Assembly: GCA_964503475.1 (NCBI GenBank)
Contig: CAZCZU010000004.1
Span: forward strand, 29,574-93,573
Direction: 5' to 3'
Length of the DNA stretch: 64,000 nt
Source of the DNA: CAZCZU01 sp964503475
Lineage (GTDB): Bacteria; Pseudomonadota; Zetaproteobacteria; Mariprofundales; Mariprofundaceae
The notes beneath the pieces were generated by a model. The model had not been told where the DNA came from. It made no database searches and worked only from the letters and a program-made list of their open reading frames with translations. This document shows positions 47,306-56,172 of the stretch, piece after piece. Position numbers and translations under genes: made by a program. Each line of letters opens with the position of its first letter. The stretch's first letter is position 1.

Positions 47306-48386
47306 CCACCCGGACGCTTGCCCAGCCACTGCCGGGCTGACGGAAGTTGGTGACCTGCCCGCGCCAGAGACGGGCCGCCAGGGCAATCAGGCGCTCACCA
47401 TGGGTAAACAGACGCAGGTCCAGCTTGTATTCGACCTCTTCGTGGATAATACGGCTGGCCGGCACAAACTGCTGCATCACCGTATCGGCATCATCGAGAG
47501 CATCGAAACGGGTACGGCTGATGCCTTTGCCCAGCAGCACCCCCTTGCCGCCATGACGGGCCGCCGGCTTGAAGACCCAGCCGCTGCGCTCCTGCCAGGC
47601 CTGATCACGGTCGTATTCGCGCAGCAGATGCGTCTCAGGCACCACGGCCCGCACCAGAGCCACCTCCTCTGGAGAGAGGCACGCCTCCAGCAAACCCGGG
47701 TGCCACCAGTCGACCATGCGCGATTTATCCCCCAGCAACGCATAACTGCGCGGAAAGGGATTCAGATGCACAGCTCCGGCCATGAATGCCGCACGCACAT
47801 GCTGCATCTGCTGCGTTTCGAGATAGAAATCGGTATGACGGTTGTAGATGGCATCCAGCCGCGTCGTTCCGACATAAAGGCCGGCGGCATCGCCCCGCAC
47901 CTCTTCCGGCGAAACCAGAAATACCCGCCGGCCATCGCTTTCGAGCAGGCGGGCATAGGCCTGCATCTCGGGATACATGAACTGAGCCCGGATATCCTCG
48001 TCCATGATGGCAATGGTCCGCCAGGCAGCCGGGAACATGGCCAGAAGCCGTCTCTTCAGCTCCCCTTCCAGCTCGGGAATGCGCGTCTGCGGCAACCATG
48101 TATCGCCACCGAGGCAGAGCCCTCCGGCATTATTGTTGATCTCGATCAGGCGCGGTCCGCTCTCGTCCAGGTGAAAATCGTAGCCCATCAGCATGCTGGG
48201 CTCGTCCGGTGCGAAGTGGGCTGCCTGCGGCAGCTTCGCCTCGATCGCCGCCACGTAATCGCGGTTCTGCTTCAGTCGATACATCAGGCGGGCGAACGCC
48301 AGCATGCGTTCCAGCTCCTGCCGTCGAATGGTTATATTCTCAAGTGCTGCCAGTGCCATGGCAGGCAGGCTACCCGAAGCGGCCAA
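47298..48386 (-). CDS. ATP-grasp-like protein, motifs in permuted order
   Basis: Up to 362 residues; Met at 48359 or 48305 are alternative starts. LIEINNNAGGL, an acidic metal-binding element that normally lies near the C-terminus of ATP-grasp folds, occurs near residue 98. The nucleotide-binding FKPAARHGGKGVLLGKGIS comes later, near 270-290, followed by DLRLFTHGERLIA. That order resembles circularly permuted ATP-grasp enzymes. It would ligate a carboxylate to an amine or thiol. The overlap with two glycosyltransferase genes suggests a shared glycan or glycopeptide pathway. This is inference. Confidence 0.65.
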   Translation of the reverse strand: MAASGSLPAMALAALENITIRRQELERMLAFARLMYRLKQNRDYVAAIEAKLPQAAHFAPDEPSMLMGYDFHLDESGPRLIEINNNAGGLCLGGDTWLPQTRIPELEGELKRRLLAMFPAAWRTIAIMDEDIRAQFMYPEMQAYARLLESDGRRVFLVSPEEVRGDAAGLYVGTTRLDAIYNRHTDFYLETQQMQHVRAAFMAGAVHLNPFPRSYALLGDKSRMVDWWHPGLLEACLSPEEVALVRAVVPETHLLREYDRDQAWQERSGWVFKPAARHGGKGVLLGKGISRTRFDALDDADTVMQQFVPASRIIHEEVEYKLDLRLFTHGERLIALAARLWRGQVTNFRQPGSGWASVRVDG

Positions 48387-48404
48387 TGAATGTACAATGC
48401 CGCC

Positions 48405-49463
48405 ATGCCCGATCTCTCCCTTCCCACCATCGCCCTGCAGACACTGCAGGAGACCATCGTCAGCGCCGGCTTTCCCAAATGGCGCGCCAAACAGATCCTC
48501 GACTGGCGCAACAAGGGGGTACTGGACCCGGATGCCATGGGTAACCTGCCCATAGATCTGAAGAAACAGGCCCTGCCGAAGCTGCTGATATGCACCCCGC
48601 TGCGCATGGTGGAGCGACTCTGTTCCCAGGATGGTACCCGTAAATACCTGTTCGAACTTGCCAGCGGCAAGCGCGTCGAATCGGTGTTCATTCCGGAAGA
48701 GAGCCGCGGCACCGTCTGTGTCTCCTCGCAGGTCGGCTGTGTGCTCGACTGCCCGTTCTGCTATACCGGCACCCAGGGCTTTGAAGCCAACCTCACCGCC
48801 GGCGAGATCGTGGCCCAGATTCTGATGGTCAAGCAGGATCTCGCCCAGGAGCCGCTACCGCCCGAGCTGCATTCGGATGTCACGCATGTGGTTTACATGG
48901 GCATGGGCGAGCCGCTGGCCAACGAAGCCGGCGTGCATGAAAGCCTCGCTGCCCTGATGAGCGAGGAGGGACTGCAGCTGTCGCGCCGGCGCATTACCGT
49001 CTCCACATCGGGACTGGTGCCGCAGATCGGACGCCTTGGCGAACAACACCCGGTCAACCTGGCTATCTCGCTGCATGCCGCCATCGATGCCCTGCGCGAC
49101 GAACTGGTGCCGATCAATCGCAAATACCCGCTCGCCACCCTGCGCCAGGGCCTGGATGCCTATCCGCTGCCCAAACAGCGCCATATCACGCTGGAGTATG
49201 TCATGCTCGCAGGGGTCAATGACCGCGACGAGGATCTCGAAGCGCTGGCGCGCTTCGTCAACCGGCATCGCGAACGCGTGAACCTGATCAGCTTCAATCC
49301 CTACCCGGGCAACCCCTACGAGGGCACCCCGAAGCCCGCGATGGATGCCTTCGCGAAGCGCTTGATTTCCAAAGGGATACGTGCCACGGTGAGGCGATCG
49401 CGCGGCCAGGATATCATGGCCGCCTGTGGCCAGCTCAAGGCGGCCAGGGATTCGGGTATCTGA
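48405..49463 (+). CDS. rlmN: dual-specificity 23S rRNA/tRNA adenine-C2 methyltransferase
   Basis: A 352-residue radical-SAM enzyme that methylates A2503 of 23S rRNA and A37 of tRNAs. The cluster motif CVLDCPFCYTG and VYMGMGEPLANEAGVHESL are diagnostic. ATG 48405 is preferred over 48390, though neither has a strong ribosome-binding site. The promoter must overlap the divergent ATP-grasp gene. Confidence 0.94.
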   Translation: MPDLSLPTIALQTLQETIVSAGFPKWRAKQILDWRNKGVLDPDAMGNLPIDLKKQALPKLLICTPLRMVERLCSQDGTRKYLFELASGKRVESVFIPEESRGTVCVSSQVGCVLDCPFCYTGTQGFEANLTAGEIVAQILMVKQDLAQEPLPPELHSDVTHVVYMGMGEPLANEAGVHESLAALMSEEGLQLSRRRITVSTSGLVPQIGRLGEQHPVNLAISLHAAIDALRDELVPINRKYPLATLRQGLDAYPLPKQRHITLEYVMLAGVNDRDEDLEALARFVNRHRERVNLISFNPYPGNPYEGTPKPAMDAFAKRLISKGIRATVRRSRGQDIMAACGQLKAARDSGI

Positions 49464-49476
49464 GAGAGGGAGCTCC

Positions 49477-50337
49477 ATGACACCAGCGCGCATCGGGATC
49501 ATCGGCGGCAGTGGTCTGTATGCCATGCACGGCATTGAGGTGATCGAACGCCTGCAGATCGATACGCCCTTCGGTCCCCCTTCCGACGACCTTATCCTGG
49601 CCCGTTTTGGTGAACGCGAGCTGGTTTTCCTGCCACGTCACGGCAGCGGCCACCATCTGCCCCCGCACAAAATCAACTACCGGGCCAACATCTACGCCAT
49701 GAAGCTGGCCGGGGTCTCGCAACTGATCTCCATCTCGGCCGTCGGCTCACTGCGCCGCGATATCGAACCGGGACACTTCGTAATCGTCGATCAATTCGTC
49801 GACCGGACCCAGGGACGCGACGCCACCTTTTTCGAAGGCCCCATCGTCGCCCATGTGCCATTGGGCGATCCGGTCTGCCACAGCATGCGCGCAGCACTTG
49901 GCGAGGCATGCAAGGCGGCCGGGATCACGACCCACAACGCCGGCACCTACCTGGTGATGCAGGGCCCCCAGTTTTCCACCCGGGCCGAATCGGAGCTCTA
50001 TCGCCAATGGGGCATGGATATTATCGGCATGACCAACATGCCGGAGGCCAAGCTCGCCCGCGAGGCGGAGATCTGCTATGCCACCGTCGCCATGTGCACC
50101 GATTACGACTGCTGGCACGACGAAGAGGAGGATGTCTCGGTCGACTCCATCGTCGAGATCATGAAAAGCAATGTCGACAATGCCCGCCACATGCTGGAGC
50201 ATCTGTTGAGCGCCGCTCCGGTACACTGCGATTGTGGCTGCCAGCAGATCCTTGAGCACAGTATTTTTGCCGACCTGGCCAATCAGGATGATACCGCCAT
50301 TCGGCCCATCCATGCCCTGGTGGAGAGGCTTCTATGA
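49477..50337 (+). CDS. mtnP: S-methyl-5'-thioadenosine phosphorylase
   Basis: A 286-residue nucleoside phosphorylase for methylthioadenosine salvage. RIGIIGGSGLY (phosphate loop), FLPRHGSGHHLPPHKINYRA, FSTRAESELYRQWGMDIIGM and AMCTDYDCWH are typical of MTAP. It starts 13 nt after rlmN and overlaps the pilW gene by 4 nt. Confidence 0.94.
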   Translation: MTPARIGIIGGSGLYAMHGIEVIERLQIDTPFGPPSDDLILARFGERELVFLPRHGSGHHLPPHKINYRANIYAMKLAGVSQLISISAVGSLRRDIEPGHFVIVDQFVDRTQGRDATFFEGPIVAHVPLGDPVCHSMRAALGEACKAAGITTHNAGTYLVMQGPQFSTRAESELYRQWGMDIIGMTNMPEAKLAREAEICYATVAMCTDYDCWHDEEEDVSVDSIVEIMKSNVDNARHMLEHLLSAAPVHCDCGCQQILEHSIFADLANQDDTAIRPIHALVERLL

Positions 50338-51104
50338 CCCGCCTGCCACTGACGCCCCTTTTCCTGATTGCCTCCCTGCTGCTTGCCGGTTGTGCGAGCA
50401 CGACGAAAAACGACGACAGCAAAACAGCCACCAGCGCCAAGCTGCACTACCGAATCGGCCTGAATGCCCTCTACAGCAATGACCTGCCCAAGGCCTTCGA
50501 CGAATTGATGACATCCGACTCGCTTAACCCGAACCAGCCGCAGGTACTCGACGCTCTGGCCTTCGCCTGGCGCCTGCGTGGCGACCTGAACAAATCCGAG
50601 GAGCTGTATAAGAAGGCCCTCCGTTACGGCGGCGGTTCGAGCACCCACACCAACTATGGCAGCCTCCTGATCCAGCTGGGGCGCTACAAAGAGGCCGAGA
50701 AAGAGCTGCGCACAGCGCTCGCGGATCCGCGTTACGGCCAGCAGTACATTGCCTACGTCAACCTTGGCGATGCACTGGCAGGACAAAAACGCTACGACGA
50801 AGCCGTCACCATCTACCGTCAGGCCTACCGTATCGATCCGCGCAGCAACGATGCCCGCCTGCGTGAAGCGGACGTCTACATTGCCCAGGGACGGGTCAAC
50901 TACGCCAGGGCGCTCTACCAGACCATGCTGCGGGAGAATCCCGATGACCGGACAACGCTGGAGTCGGCCCTGCGCCTGCTGGAGAAGCAGCATGATTACG
51001 ACACGGCCATCAAGATGGTAAAGGATTTCCTCGAACACACGCGCTCGGACCTCGACCGGGGCTGGGCGACCGATGAACTGATTCGACTCGAGAAACGGCA
51101 ATGA
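50334..51104 (+). CDS. pilW: PilW/PilF-like TPR lipoprotein
   Basis: A 256-residue outer-membrane lipoprotein with signal LFLIASLLLAGC (lipobox LAGC) and about five TPR repeats, e.g. TNYGSLLIQLGRYKEAEKEL and VNLGDALAGQKRYDEAVTIY. PilF/PilW proteins pilot type IV pilus secretin assembly. Its position before rodZ and near rlmN matches the common order rlmN-pilF-rodZ, here with mtnP inserted. Confidence 0.82.
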   Translation: MTRLPLTPLFLIASLLLAGCASTTKNDDSKTATSAKLHYRIGLNALYSNDLPKAFDELMTSDSLNPNQPQVLDALAFAWRLRGDLNKSEELYKKALRYGGGSSTHTNYGSLLIQLGRYKEAEKELRTALADPRYGQQYIAYVNLGDALAGQKRYDEAVTIYRQAYRIDPRSNDARLREADVYIAQGRVNYARALYQTMLRENPDDRTTLESALRLLEKQHDYDTAIKMVKDFLEHTRSDLDRGWATDELIRLEKRQ

Positions 51105-51970
51105 GCGATTCCGAAGAGCTGCAACACGAACACTCCCACCATGGCGAGGAGCACGAAGCACCCTCCCGCGAAACACTGTTCCGACAGCTGGGCGAACGTC
51201 TGCGCAATGCACGCCAGCACCGCGACATCAGTCTGGATGAGGCTGTGCATGCCCTGAAACTGCGCAAGGTATACGTCGAGGCGCTGGAGGACGGCGACTG
51301 GTCCGGTCTGCCGGGCGAAGTGTATGCCATCGGTTTCCTGCGCCAGTACGCCTCCTATCTGGATTTGTCGCTCGATGACGATATCCGGAAGCTGAAGTCC
51401 GATGCGTATGAGCTGACCCGACCCGAAACATTTCCCGATCCGCCGATCGCTCCGAAAAAGAGCTGGGTCATCGTCGCAGCACTGGGCCTTATGGTGCTGA
51501 TCGTCATATTCAACATCTTCAACAACGGGGGCGACACGCCCGCACCGACCCCCGCAATTGAGCCCCCGGCACAGAGCACGCCGGCACCGCAACCCGCGAT
51601 CGAGGCACCGGTTCCGGAAACCAGCCCGGCTGAAGAGACGCCTCCGGCCCCTGCAGCAGACGAAGGCGCGCCTGCCGCTGCAGAGGCCGTTGCCCCGCAC
51701 GTCTACCGTTTTGAAGCGGTCGGTGATGATGTCTGGCTGCAACTCCATTCAACCGGAGACTCGCCGGAGCTTCTTCGCGAAGCCCTGCTTCATGCCGGGG
51801 AAACGCTGACCGTCACATCGCCGGACACCGTGCTGTCGCTGACCTGCGGCAACCCGCCGGCCCTGGCCGTCTATATCGATGACAAGCTGGCGATCGCAGC
51901 CGGACGCCTGGGCAGCGAGCGCGGCAAGGTGATCCGCGACTACCGCCTTCATGTCGGCGATCACGAATAG
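51101..51970 (+). CDS. rodZ: RodZ-like cytoskeletal membrane protein
   Basis: A 289-residue protein. Residues 25-95 hold an HTH_25 domain (LRNARQHRDISLDEAVHALK), and one membrane span lies near 122-142 (WVIVAALGLMVLIVIFNIF). A Pro/Ala/Glu-rich linker leads to a C-terminal DUF4115 domain (about 205-285). RodZ links MreB to the wall-synthesis machinery. A His-rich N-terminus (EHSHHGEEHE) is present. Confidence 0.9.
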   Translation: MSDSEELQHEHSHHGEEHEAPSRETLFRQLGERLRNARQHRDISLDEAVHALKLRKVYVEALEDGDWSGLPGEVYAIGFLRQYASYLDLSLDDDIRKLKSDAYELTRPETFPDPPIAPKKSWVIVAALGLMVLIVIFNIFNNGGDTPAPTPAIEPPAQSTPAPQPAIEAPVPETSPAEETPPAPAADEGAPAAAEAVAPHVYRFEAVGDDVWLQLHSTGDSPELLREALLHAGETLTVTSPDTVLSLTCGNPPALAVYIDDKLAIAAGRLGSERGKVIRDYRLHVGDHE

Positions 51971-52082
51971 CTGCAACGGCCGACAGGGAAAGCACCGCCA
52001 CCGCTGCGACCTCCCCGCCCCCTTGTCATCACCTTAAGCCTATTGCATCCTTGTGCCACTTATTCGGAAGGGGAATATGCCC

Positions 52083-52763
52083 ATGACAACTGCTGCCACA
52101 TTCGAAACCGCACGCCGCAACATGGTTGAGTACCAGATTCGCTGCTGCAAGGTGCTCGATCCCAACCTGCTCGACATGCTTGAAACCATGCCGCGCGAAG
52201 AGTTCCTGCCCGAGCATGTGCGCAGCCTTGCCTATATGGAGGGGCATGTGCCGCTGCCGGCCGGCCAGGAGATGCTGAGCCCCCTGCAGGAGGCCGCCAT
52301 CCTGCAGCACCTGCAGCTGAATGGCAGCGAACGCGTGCTGGAGATCGGCTCCGGAACCGGTTATCTCACCACCCTGCTCGCCATGCGCGCCGGCGAGGTG
52401 GACAGCTGCGAGATTCATCAGGAGCTGGCCGGAATGGCGAGCAGCAACCTCGACAACCATGGCATCCGCAATGCCAAAGTCATGCATCTCAACGCCATGG
52501 ATGCCGAGGCCATGGAGCAGCACCCGGAGATTCGCGACAGCTATGATGTCATCGTCATTGGCGCGGCCCTGAAAGAGATTCCGGCCCACCTGAAGGCACT
52601 GCTAAGCCAGAGCGGACAGCTGATCGCCTTTGTCGGACAGAACCCGGTTGTCTCGCTGGTGCACGAACAGCACCACAATAGCTCCTGCATCCGTACCGGC
52701 ATCTTCGAGACCCTGTTGCAGGATATCGAAGGCGTTCCGGAACGACGCGAATTCGTCTTCTAA
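52083..52763 (+). CDS. protein-L-isoaspartate methyltransferase-like protein
   Basis: A 226-residue SAM-binding protein of the PCMT superfamily. The SAM motif is VLEIGSGTGYLTTLLA; REEFLPEHVRSLAYMEG matches the family's N-terminal region. The substrate loop that normally reads ISQP is MLSPLQEAA here, and the usual ALEV-type residue set is altered, so true isoaspartate repair is uncertain. It stands alone before a terminator. Confidence 0.75.
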   Translation: MTTAATFETARRNMVEYQIRCCKVLDPNLLDMLETMPREEFLPEHVRSLAYMEGHVPLPAGQEMLSPLQEAAILQHLQLNGSERVLEIGSGTGYLTTLLAMRAGEVDSCEIHQELAGMASSNLDNHGIRNAKVMHLNAMDAEAMEQHPEIRDSYDVIVIGAALKEIPAHLKALLSQSGQLIAFVGQNPVVSLVHEQHHNSSCIRTGIFETLLQDIEGVPERREFVF

Positions 52764-52792
52764 GCAGGCAAAAGCCAGTTATCGACGCGTCA

Positions 52793-52816
52793 ACGGGGGC
52801 CATCGGCCCCCGTTTT
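52793..52816 (+). terminator. rho-independent terminator after the PCMT-like gene
   Basis: A 9-bp perfect stem (ACGGGGGCC/GGCCCCCGT, loop ATC) ends in four T. Confidence 0.8.
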
Positions 52817-52896
52817 GCGTTGGCGATACCCCGGTTCGCCGACGGAGAGACATTTCCCTGTGGATTTATCGCCCCCAAATGACATACCATTCCGGC

Positions 52897-53940
52897 ATGT
52901 CTTTATATCCGGATACGGAACCCGCCGGCACCGACTCTGAACTGCGGCGTTCGCTGCTGAAAGCCGGCCTTGCCGGGGCCCTTTTCTCACTCTCGACACC
53001 GGTGGCGTGGGCGGCAGCCAAAAAACCGGATCGCAAACTGATCAATCTTCTGCGCAAGCAGACCGGGCTTTCCGAGCATTTTATTGCCAGTGCCATCCAC
53101 GAAGCCAGATTCGACGCCTCCGTCATCAAACGCATGGAGACCCCGTACGAATCTCGCCCCTATGCCGAATACCGCCCCCTGTTCGTCAACGACGCGCTGG
53201 CAAAACTGGGCCGAGCATACATTGAGGAGCATCGGGCCATTTTCAAGTCCGCGCATCAGCGTTACGGCGTCCAGCCCGAAATCATTGCCGCGATTCTTGG
53301 CATGGAGACCCGCTATGGTCGCTACAAGGCCAAGGACCGCGTGCTCGATGCTCTTTATACGCTGGCATCGGGCTACCCACGCCGGGCCGACTTCTTCCGC
53401 AATGAACTGGGCGAATACCTGCTGCTCTGCCATGAAGAGAACGTTGACCCGCTGTCGGTAAAAGGCTCCTATGCCGGTGCTTTCGGCACCACCCAGTTTA
53501 TCCCCTCCTCCTACCGCAGCTATGCCGTCGATGCCGACAAGGATGGCAAACGCAATGTCTGGAGCTCGCCGACCGATATCATCCACAGCGTGGCCCACTA
53601 CTTCAGCCGCCATCACTGGGATGACACACGACCGGTCGCCCATTGGCTGAAACAGGTGCCGCACAACGCCTTTTTCCGTGAGCTGCAAAAGCAGGAGACG
53701 CGTGAGTGGCACTCACTGGACGAACTGAACCGGCACGGACTTGCCACCATGCCGGCACCCTGGAAAACAAGTGACGAGGTCTCCCTGATCCGGCGTGAAA
53801 CCTCACAGGGTACAAGGACCGCGCTGGTGCATCGCAACTTTTATGTCATCACCCGCTGGAATCGCTCCTACAACTACGCCATGGCTGCCACCGAGCTTGC
53901 CCACATGCTCGGTTGTCCGCTGTGCGAGGTCGAGGCATGA
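52897..53940 (+). CDS. mltB: MltB-type lytic murein transglycosylase
   Basis: A 347-residue periplasmic enzyme that cleaves peptidoglycan glycan strands. A signal-like stretch (LLKAGLAGALFSLSTPVAWA) may follow a short twin-arginine-like region (LRRSLLKAG). The catalytic Glu lies in AILGMETRYGRY; GAFGTTQFIPSSYRSYAVD and DIIHSVAHYF are MltB signatures. ATG 52879 is an alternative start. The stop overlaps rlpA. Confidence 0.9.
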   Translation: MSLYPDTEPAGTDSELRRSLLKAGLAGALFSLSTPVAWAAAKKPDRKLINLLRKQTGLSEHFIASAIHEARFDASVIKRMETPYESRPYAEYRPLFVNDALAKLGRAYIEEHRAIFKSAHQRYGVQPEIIAAILGMETRYGRYKAKDRVLDALYTLASGYPRRADFFRNELGEYLLLCHEENVDPLSVKGSYAGAFGTTQFIPSSYRSYAVDADKDGKRNVWSSPTDIIHSVAHYFSRHHWDDTRPVAHWLKQVPHNAFFRELQKQETREWHSLDELNRHGLATMPAPWKTSDEVSLIRRETSQGTRTALVHRNFYVITRWNRSYNYAMAATELAHMLGCPLCEVEA

Positions 53941-54773
53941 GGTTGCTGGCATGGGTAGCGGTCGCCAGCGCCCTCCTGCTGACCGCATGCGGCAAGGCGC
54001 ATGTCAGCTATGCTCCCGACTATGCGAAGCCGGCCACCACGGCCAAGGTGCCGACGGGCAAGGGCGGCTACCGCAAGACCGGCAAGCCCTATCAGGTCGG
54101 CGGACGCTGGTACTATCCGCTGCAATCGGCCGCCGGCTATGACGAAACCGGCACGGCATCCTGGTACGGCAACAAATTCCATGGCCGCAAAACGGCCAAT
54201 GGCGAGCGTTATGACATGTACGCCATGTCGGCCGCGCATAAGACCCTGCCGATGCCGACCCTGGTGCGTGTCACCAACCTTGAAAACGGACGCCAGATCG
54301 TTGTCCGGGTCAATGATCGCGGCCCCTTCGTCAAAAACCGCCTGATCGATCTCTCCTATGCCGCCGCCAAGGCGCTGGGCTATGACGGCAAGGGCACGGC
54401 CCATGTCCGCGTGCAGGCCCTTGATGGCGCTCCGGCCAACAGCCACATTGCGGCCGCCCCCGGGCCGGCACCCGCCATCAGGCATCCTGCCCCCCGACCC
54501 GCGGCACCGGTCCCGACCGCCCGTAGGGCCGCCGCACCGGCCGGCCACATGTATGTGCAACTGGGAGCATTTGCCTCCGCCGCCAATGCCGAACGCCTGC
54601 AACGCTCGCTGCTGGGGCACTACCCCGGCGTGCGCGTCTTCCAGCCCACATCCCTGCGCCCGGGCATGTACCGTGTGCGTATCGGCCCGATCAGCGACGT
54701 CAAACGCATCGAGGCACTGATGCTGTCGCTGCAGAACGATGGCTACGACAATGCCATTGTTGTCGTCGAGTGA
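53937..54773 (+). CDS. rlpA: RlpA septal-ring lipoprotein with SPOR domain
   Basis: A 278-residue lipoprotein (lipobox LTAC). The double-psi beta-barrel is seen in GTASWYGNKFHGRKTANGER and VVRVNDRGPFVKNRLIDLSY (active-site Asp). After a Pro/Ala linker, a C-terminal SPOR domain follows (YVQLGAFASAANAERLQ). RlpA trims denuded glycan strands at the septum. It is coupled to mltB by an ATGA overlap. Confidence 0.93.
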   Translation: MRLLAWVAVASALLLTACGKAHVSYAPDYAKPATTAKVPTGKGGYRKTGKPYQVGGRWYYPLQSAAGYDETGTASWYGNKFHGRKTANGERYDMYAMSAAHKTLPMPTLVRVTNLENGRQIVVRVNDRGPFVKNRLIDLSYAAAKALGYDGKGTAHVRVQALDGAPANSHIAAAPGPAPAIRHPAPRPAAPVPTARRAAAPAGHMYVQLGAFASAANAERLQRSLLGHYPGVRVFQPTSLRPGMYRVRIGPISDVKRIEALMLSLQNDGYDNAIVVVE

Positions 54774-55309
54774 CGATGACACAACGCCCGCGTCTGACCG
54801 CCTTCGGCGCCTCACGCATCGACACCCGCGACCCCCGCTATGACGATGTACGGGAACTCTCCCGCAAACTTGGCGAGGCCGGGTGGGATGGCATGACCGG
54901 CGGCCACCAGGGCATGATGGCCGCCTTCTCCGAAGGGATGCATGCCGGTGGCGGCCATATCCGCGGCATTACCCTCGAGCGCTTCCCCACCCCGCCGGGC
55001 AACACACTGGGCGAGGAGATACGGGCCCATAACTTCTTCGAACGCATGCAACAGCTCATCGAGGAGGCCGATGCCTATCTGGTCCTGCCGGGCGGCCTGG
55101 GCACGCTGGCGGAGCTGGCCATGACCTGGGATCTGCTGGCCATCCGGGTACTGGAAGCGCGTCCGTTGATCATCTACGGACAGGAATGGGAGCGCATTGC
55201 CTCCGCCCTGCGCAGCGATCTGGCATGGTCGGTCGACGAGGCTTTTGCCCTGGCCCGATTTTGCAAAAGTCATGACGAGGTGTTAGCTCTGCTCGGCAAG
55301 TCGCAATGA
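54770..55309 (+). CDS. LOG-family protein
   Basis: A 179-residue Rossmann protein with the motif LPGGLGTLAELAMTWDLLA (PGGxGTxxE), typical of LOG cytokinin-activating nucleotide phosphoribohydrolases and their bacterial nucleotide-cleaving relatives. GGHQGMMAAFSEG forms the phosphate loop. The cellular substrate is unknown. It overlaps rlpA and the pseudouridine synthase gene by 4 nt each. Confidence 0.86.
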   Translation: MTMTQRPRLTAFGASRIDTRDPRYDDVRELSRKLGEAGWDGMTGGHQGMMAAFSEGMHAGGGHIRGITLERFPTPPGNTLGEEIRAHNFFERMQQLIEEADAYLVLPGGLGTLAELAMTWDLLAIRVLEARPLIIYGQEWERIASALRSDLAWSVDEAFALARFCKSHDEVLALLGKSQ

Positions 55310-56172
55310 ATCGCTACCACGATCATCGCCTGAGCATCGAATCGGTCGCGGAACCGATCCGGCTCGACATCGCCCTGGCGGAAAGGCTGGGTATCTCGCG
55401 TCGACGCATCCGCCGCGCCATTGATGAGGGCGGGGTATATGTGAACCGCAAGCGCTGTCGCAAGGCCGGCACGCTGCTTAAGGGGCACGAAAAGCTGCGC
55501 CTGGTCATGCTTGATGACGAGACGCTGATCCCCTTCGATCCGGCCCAGATGATCTGGCAGCAGCCTCCGCTCTACCTGATCCACAAGCGCAGCGGACAGT
55601 ATGCCCAGGAGGCGCTGCATCGTAGCCGCGGCACGCTGCCGGAAGAGCTGGCAGCCCACCTGGAGCTCTCTCCCCGTGAGGCGAAGCTGCTGCGCCCCGT
55701 GCACCGTCTGGATCGCGACACATCGGGTCTGATGCTCCTCTCCGCCTCGCCTCAGCAACTGCAGCAGCTGCAGGCGATGTGGCACACGCATACGGAGAAG
55801 CACTACCTGGCGGTTGTCTCCCCGGCTCCGGCATGGGAGCGCGAACGCATTCAGCTGCCGATCGGCCGGCAGCGCGACCGTCTCGGACGCTACCGGGTCG
55901 AGGCGGGCGGTCGCGCCTGCGACACGGAGGCAGAGGTGCTGGAACGACACGGCGAGCAAGCCCTGTTGCGCTTAATCCCCCATACGGGGCGAACACACCA
56001 ATTGCGCGTGCATCTTTCGCACATAGGATGCCCCATTCTCGGCGATGCACGCTACGGAGGCCGCCCGCACCATCGCCTGATGCTGCATGCGCAGATGCTG
56101 CGCCTGAAGGCGCCGCTACTGACAACAACACACGAGTGGACAATCGATCCCGAGGAGGATTGGCAATGGTAA
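55306..56172 (+). CDS. RluA-family pseudouridine synthase
   Basis: A 288-residue enzyme with an N-terminal S4-like region (RLDIALAERLGISRRRIRR) and catalytic motif HRLDRDTSGLMLL. TGRTHQLRVHLSHIGCPILG follows near the C-terminus. It modifies rRNA or tRNA uridines; the target cannot be read from sequence. It overlaps dacA by 7 nt. Confidence 0.88.
   Translation: MNRYHDHRLSIESVAEPIRLDIALAERLGISRRRIRRAIDEGGVYVNRKRCRKAGTLLKGHEKLRLVMLDDETLIPFDPAQMIWQQPPLYLIHKRSGQYAQEALHRSRGTLPEELAAHLELSPREAKLLRPVHRLDRDTSGLMLLSASPQQLQQLQAMWHTHTEKHYLAVVSPAPAWERERIQLPIGRQRDRLGRYRVEAGGRACDTEAEVLERHGEQALLRLIPHTGRTHQLRVHLSHIGCPILGDARYGGRPHHRLMLHAQMLRLKAPLLTTTHEWTIDPEEDWQW

Noticed and set aside
48386..48404. A TACAAT -10 promoter for rlmN
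   Set aside because: It overlaps the likely start codon region, leaving no room for a leader or ribosome-binding site.
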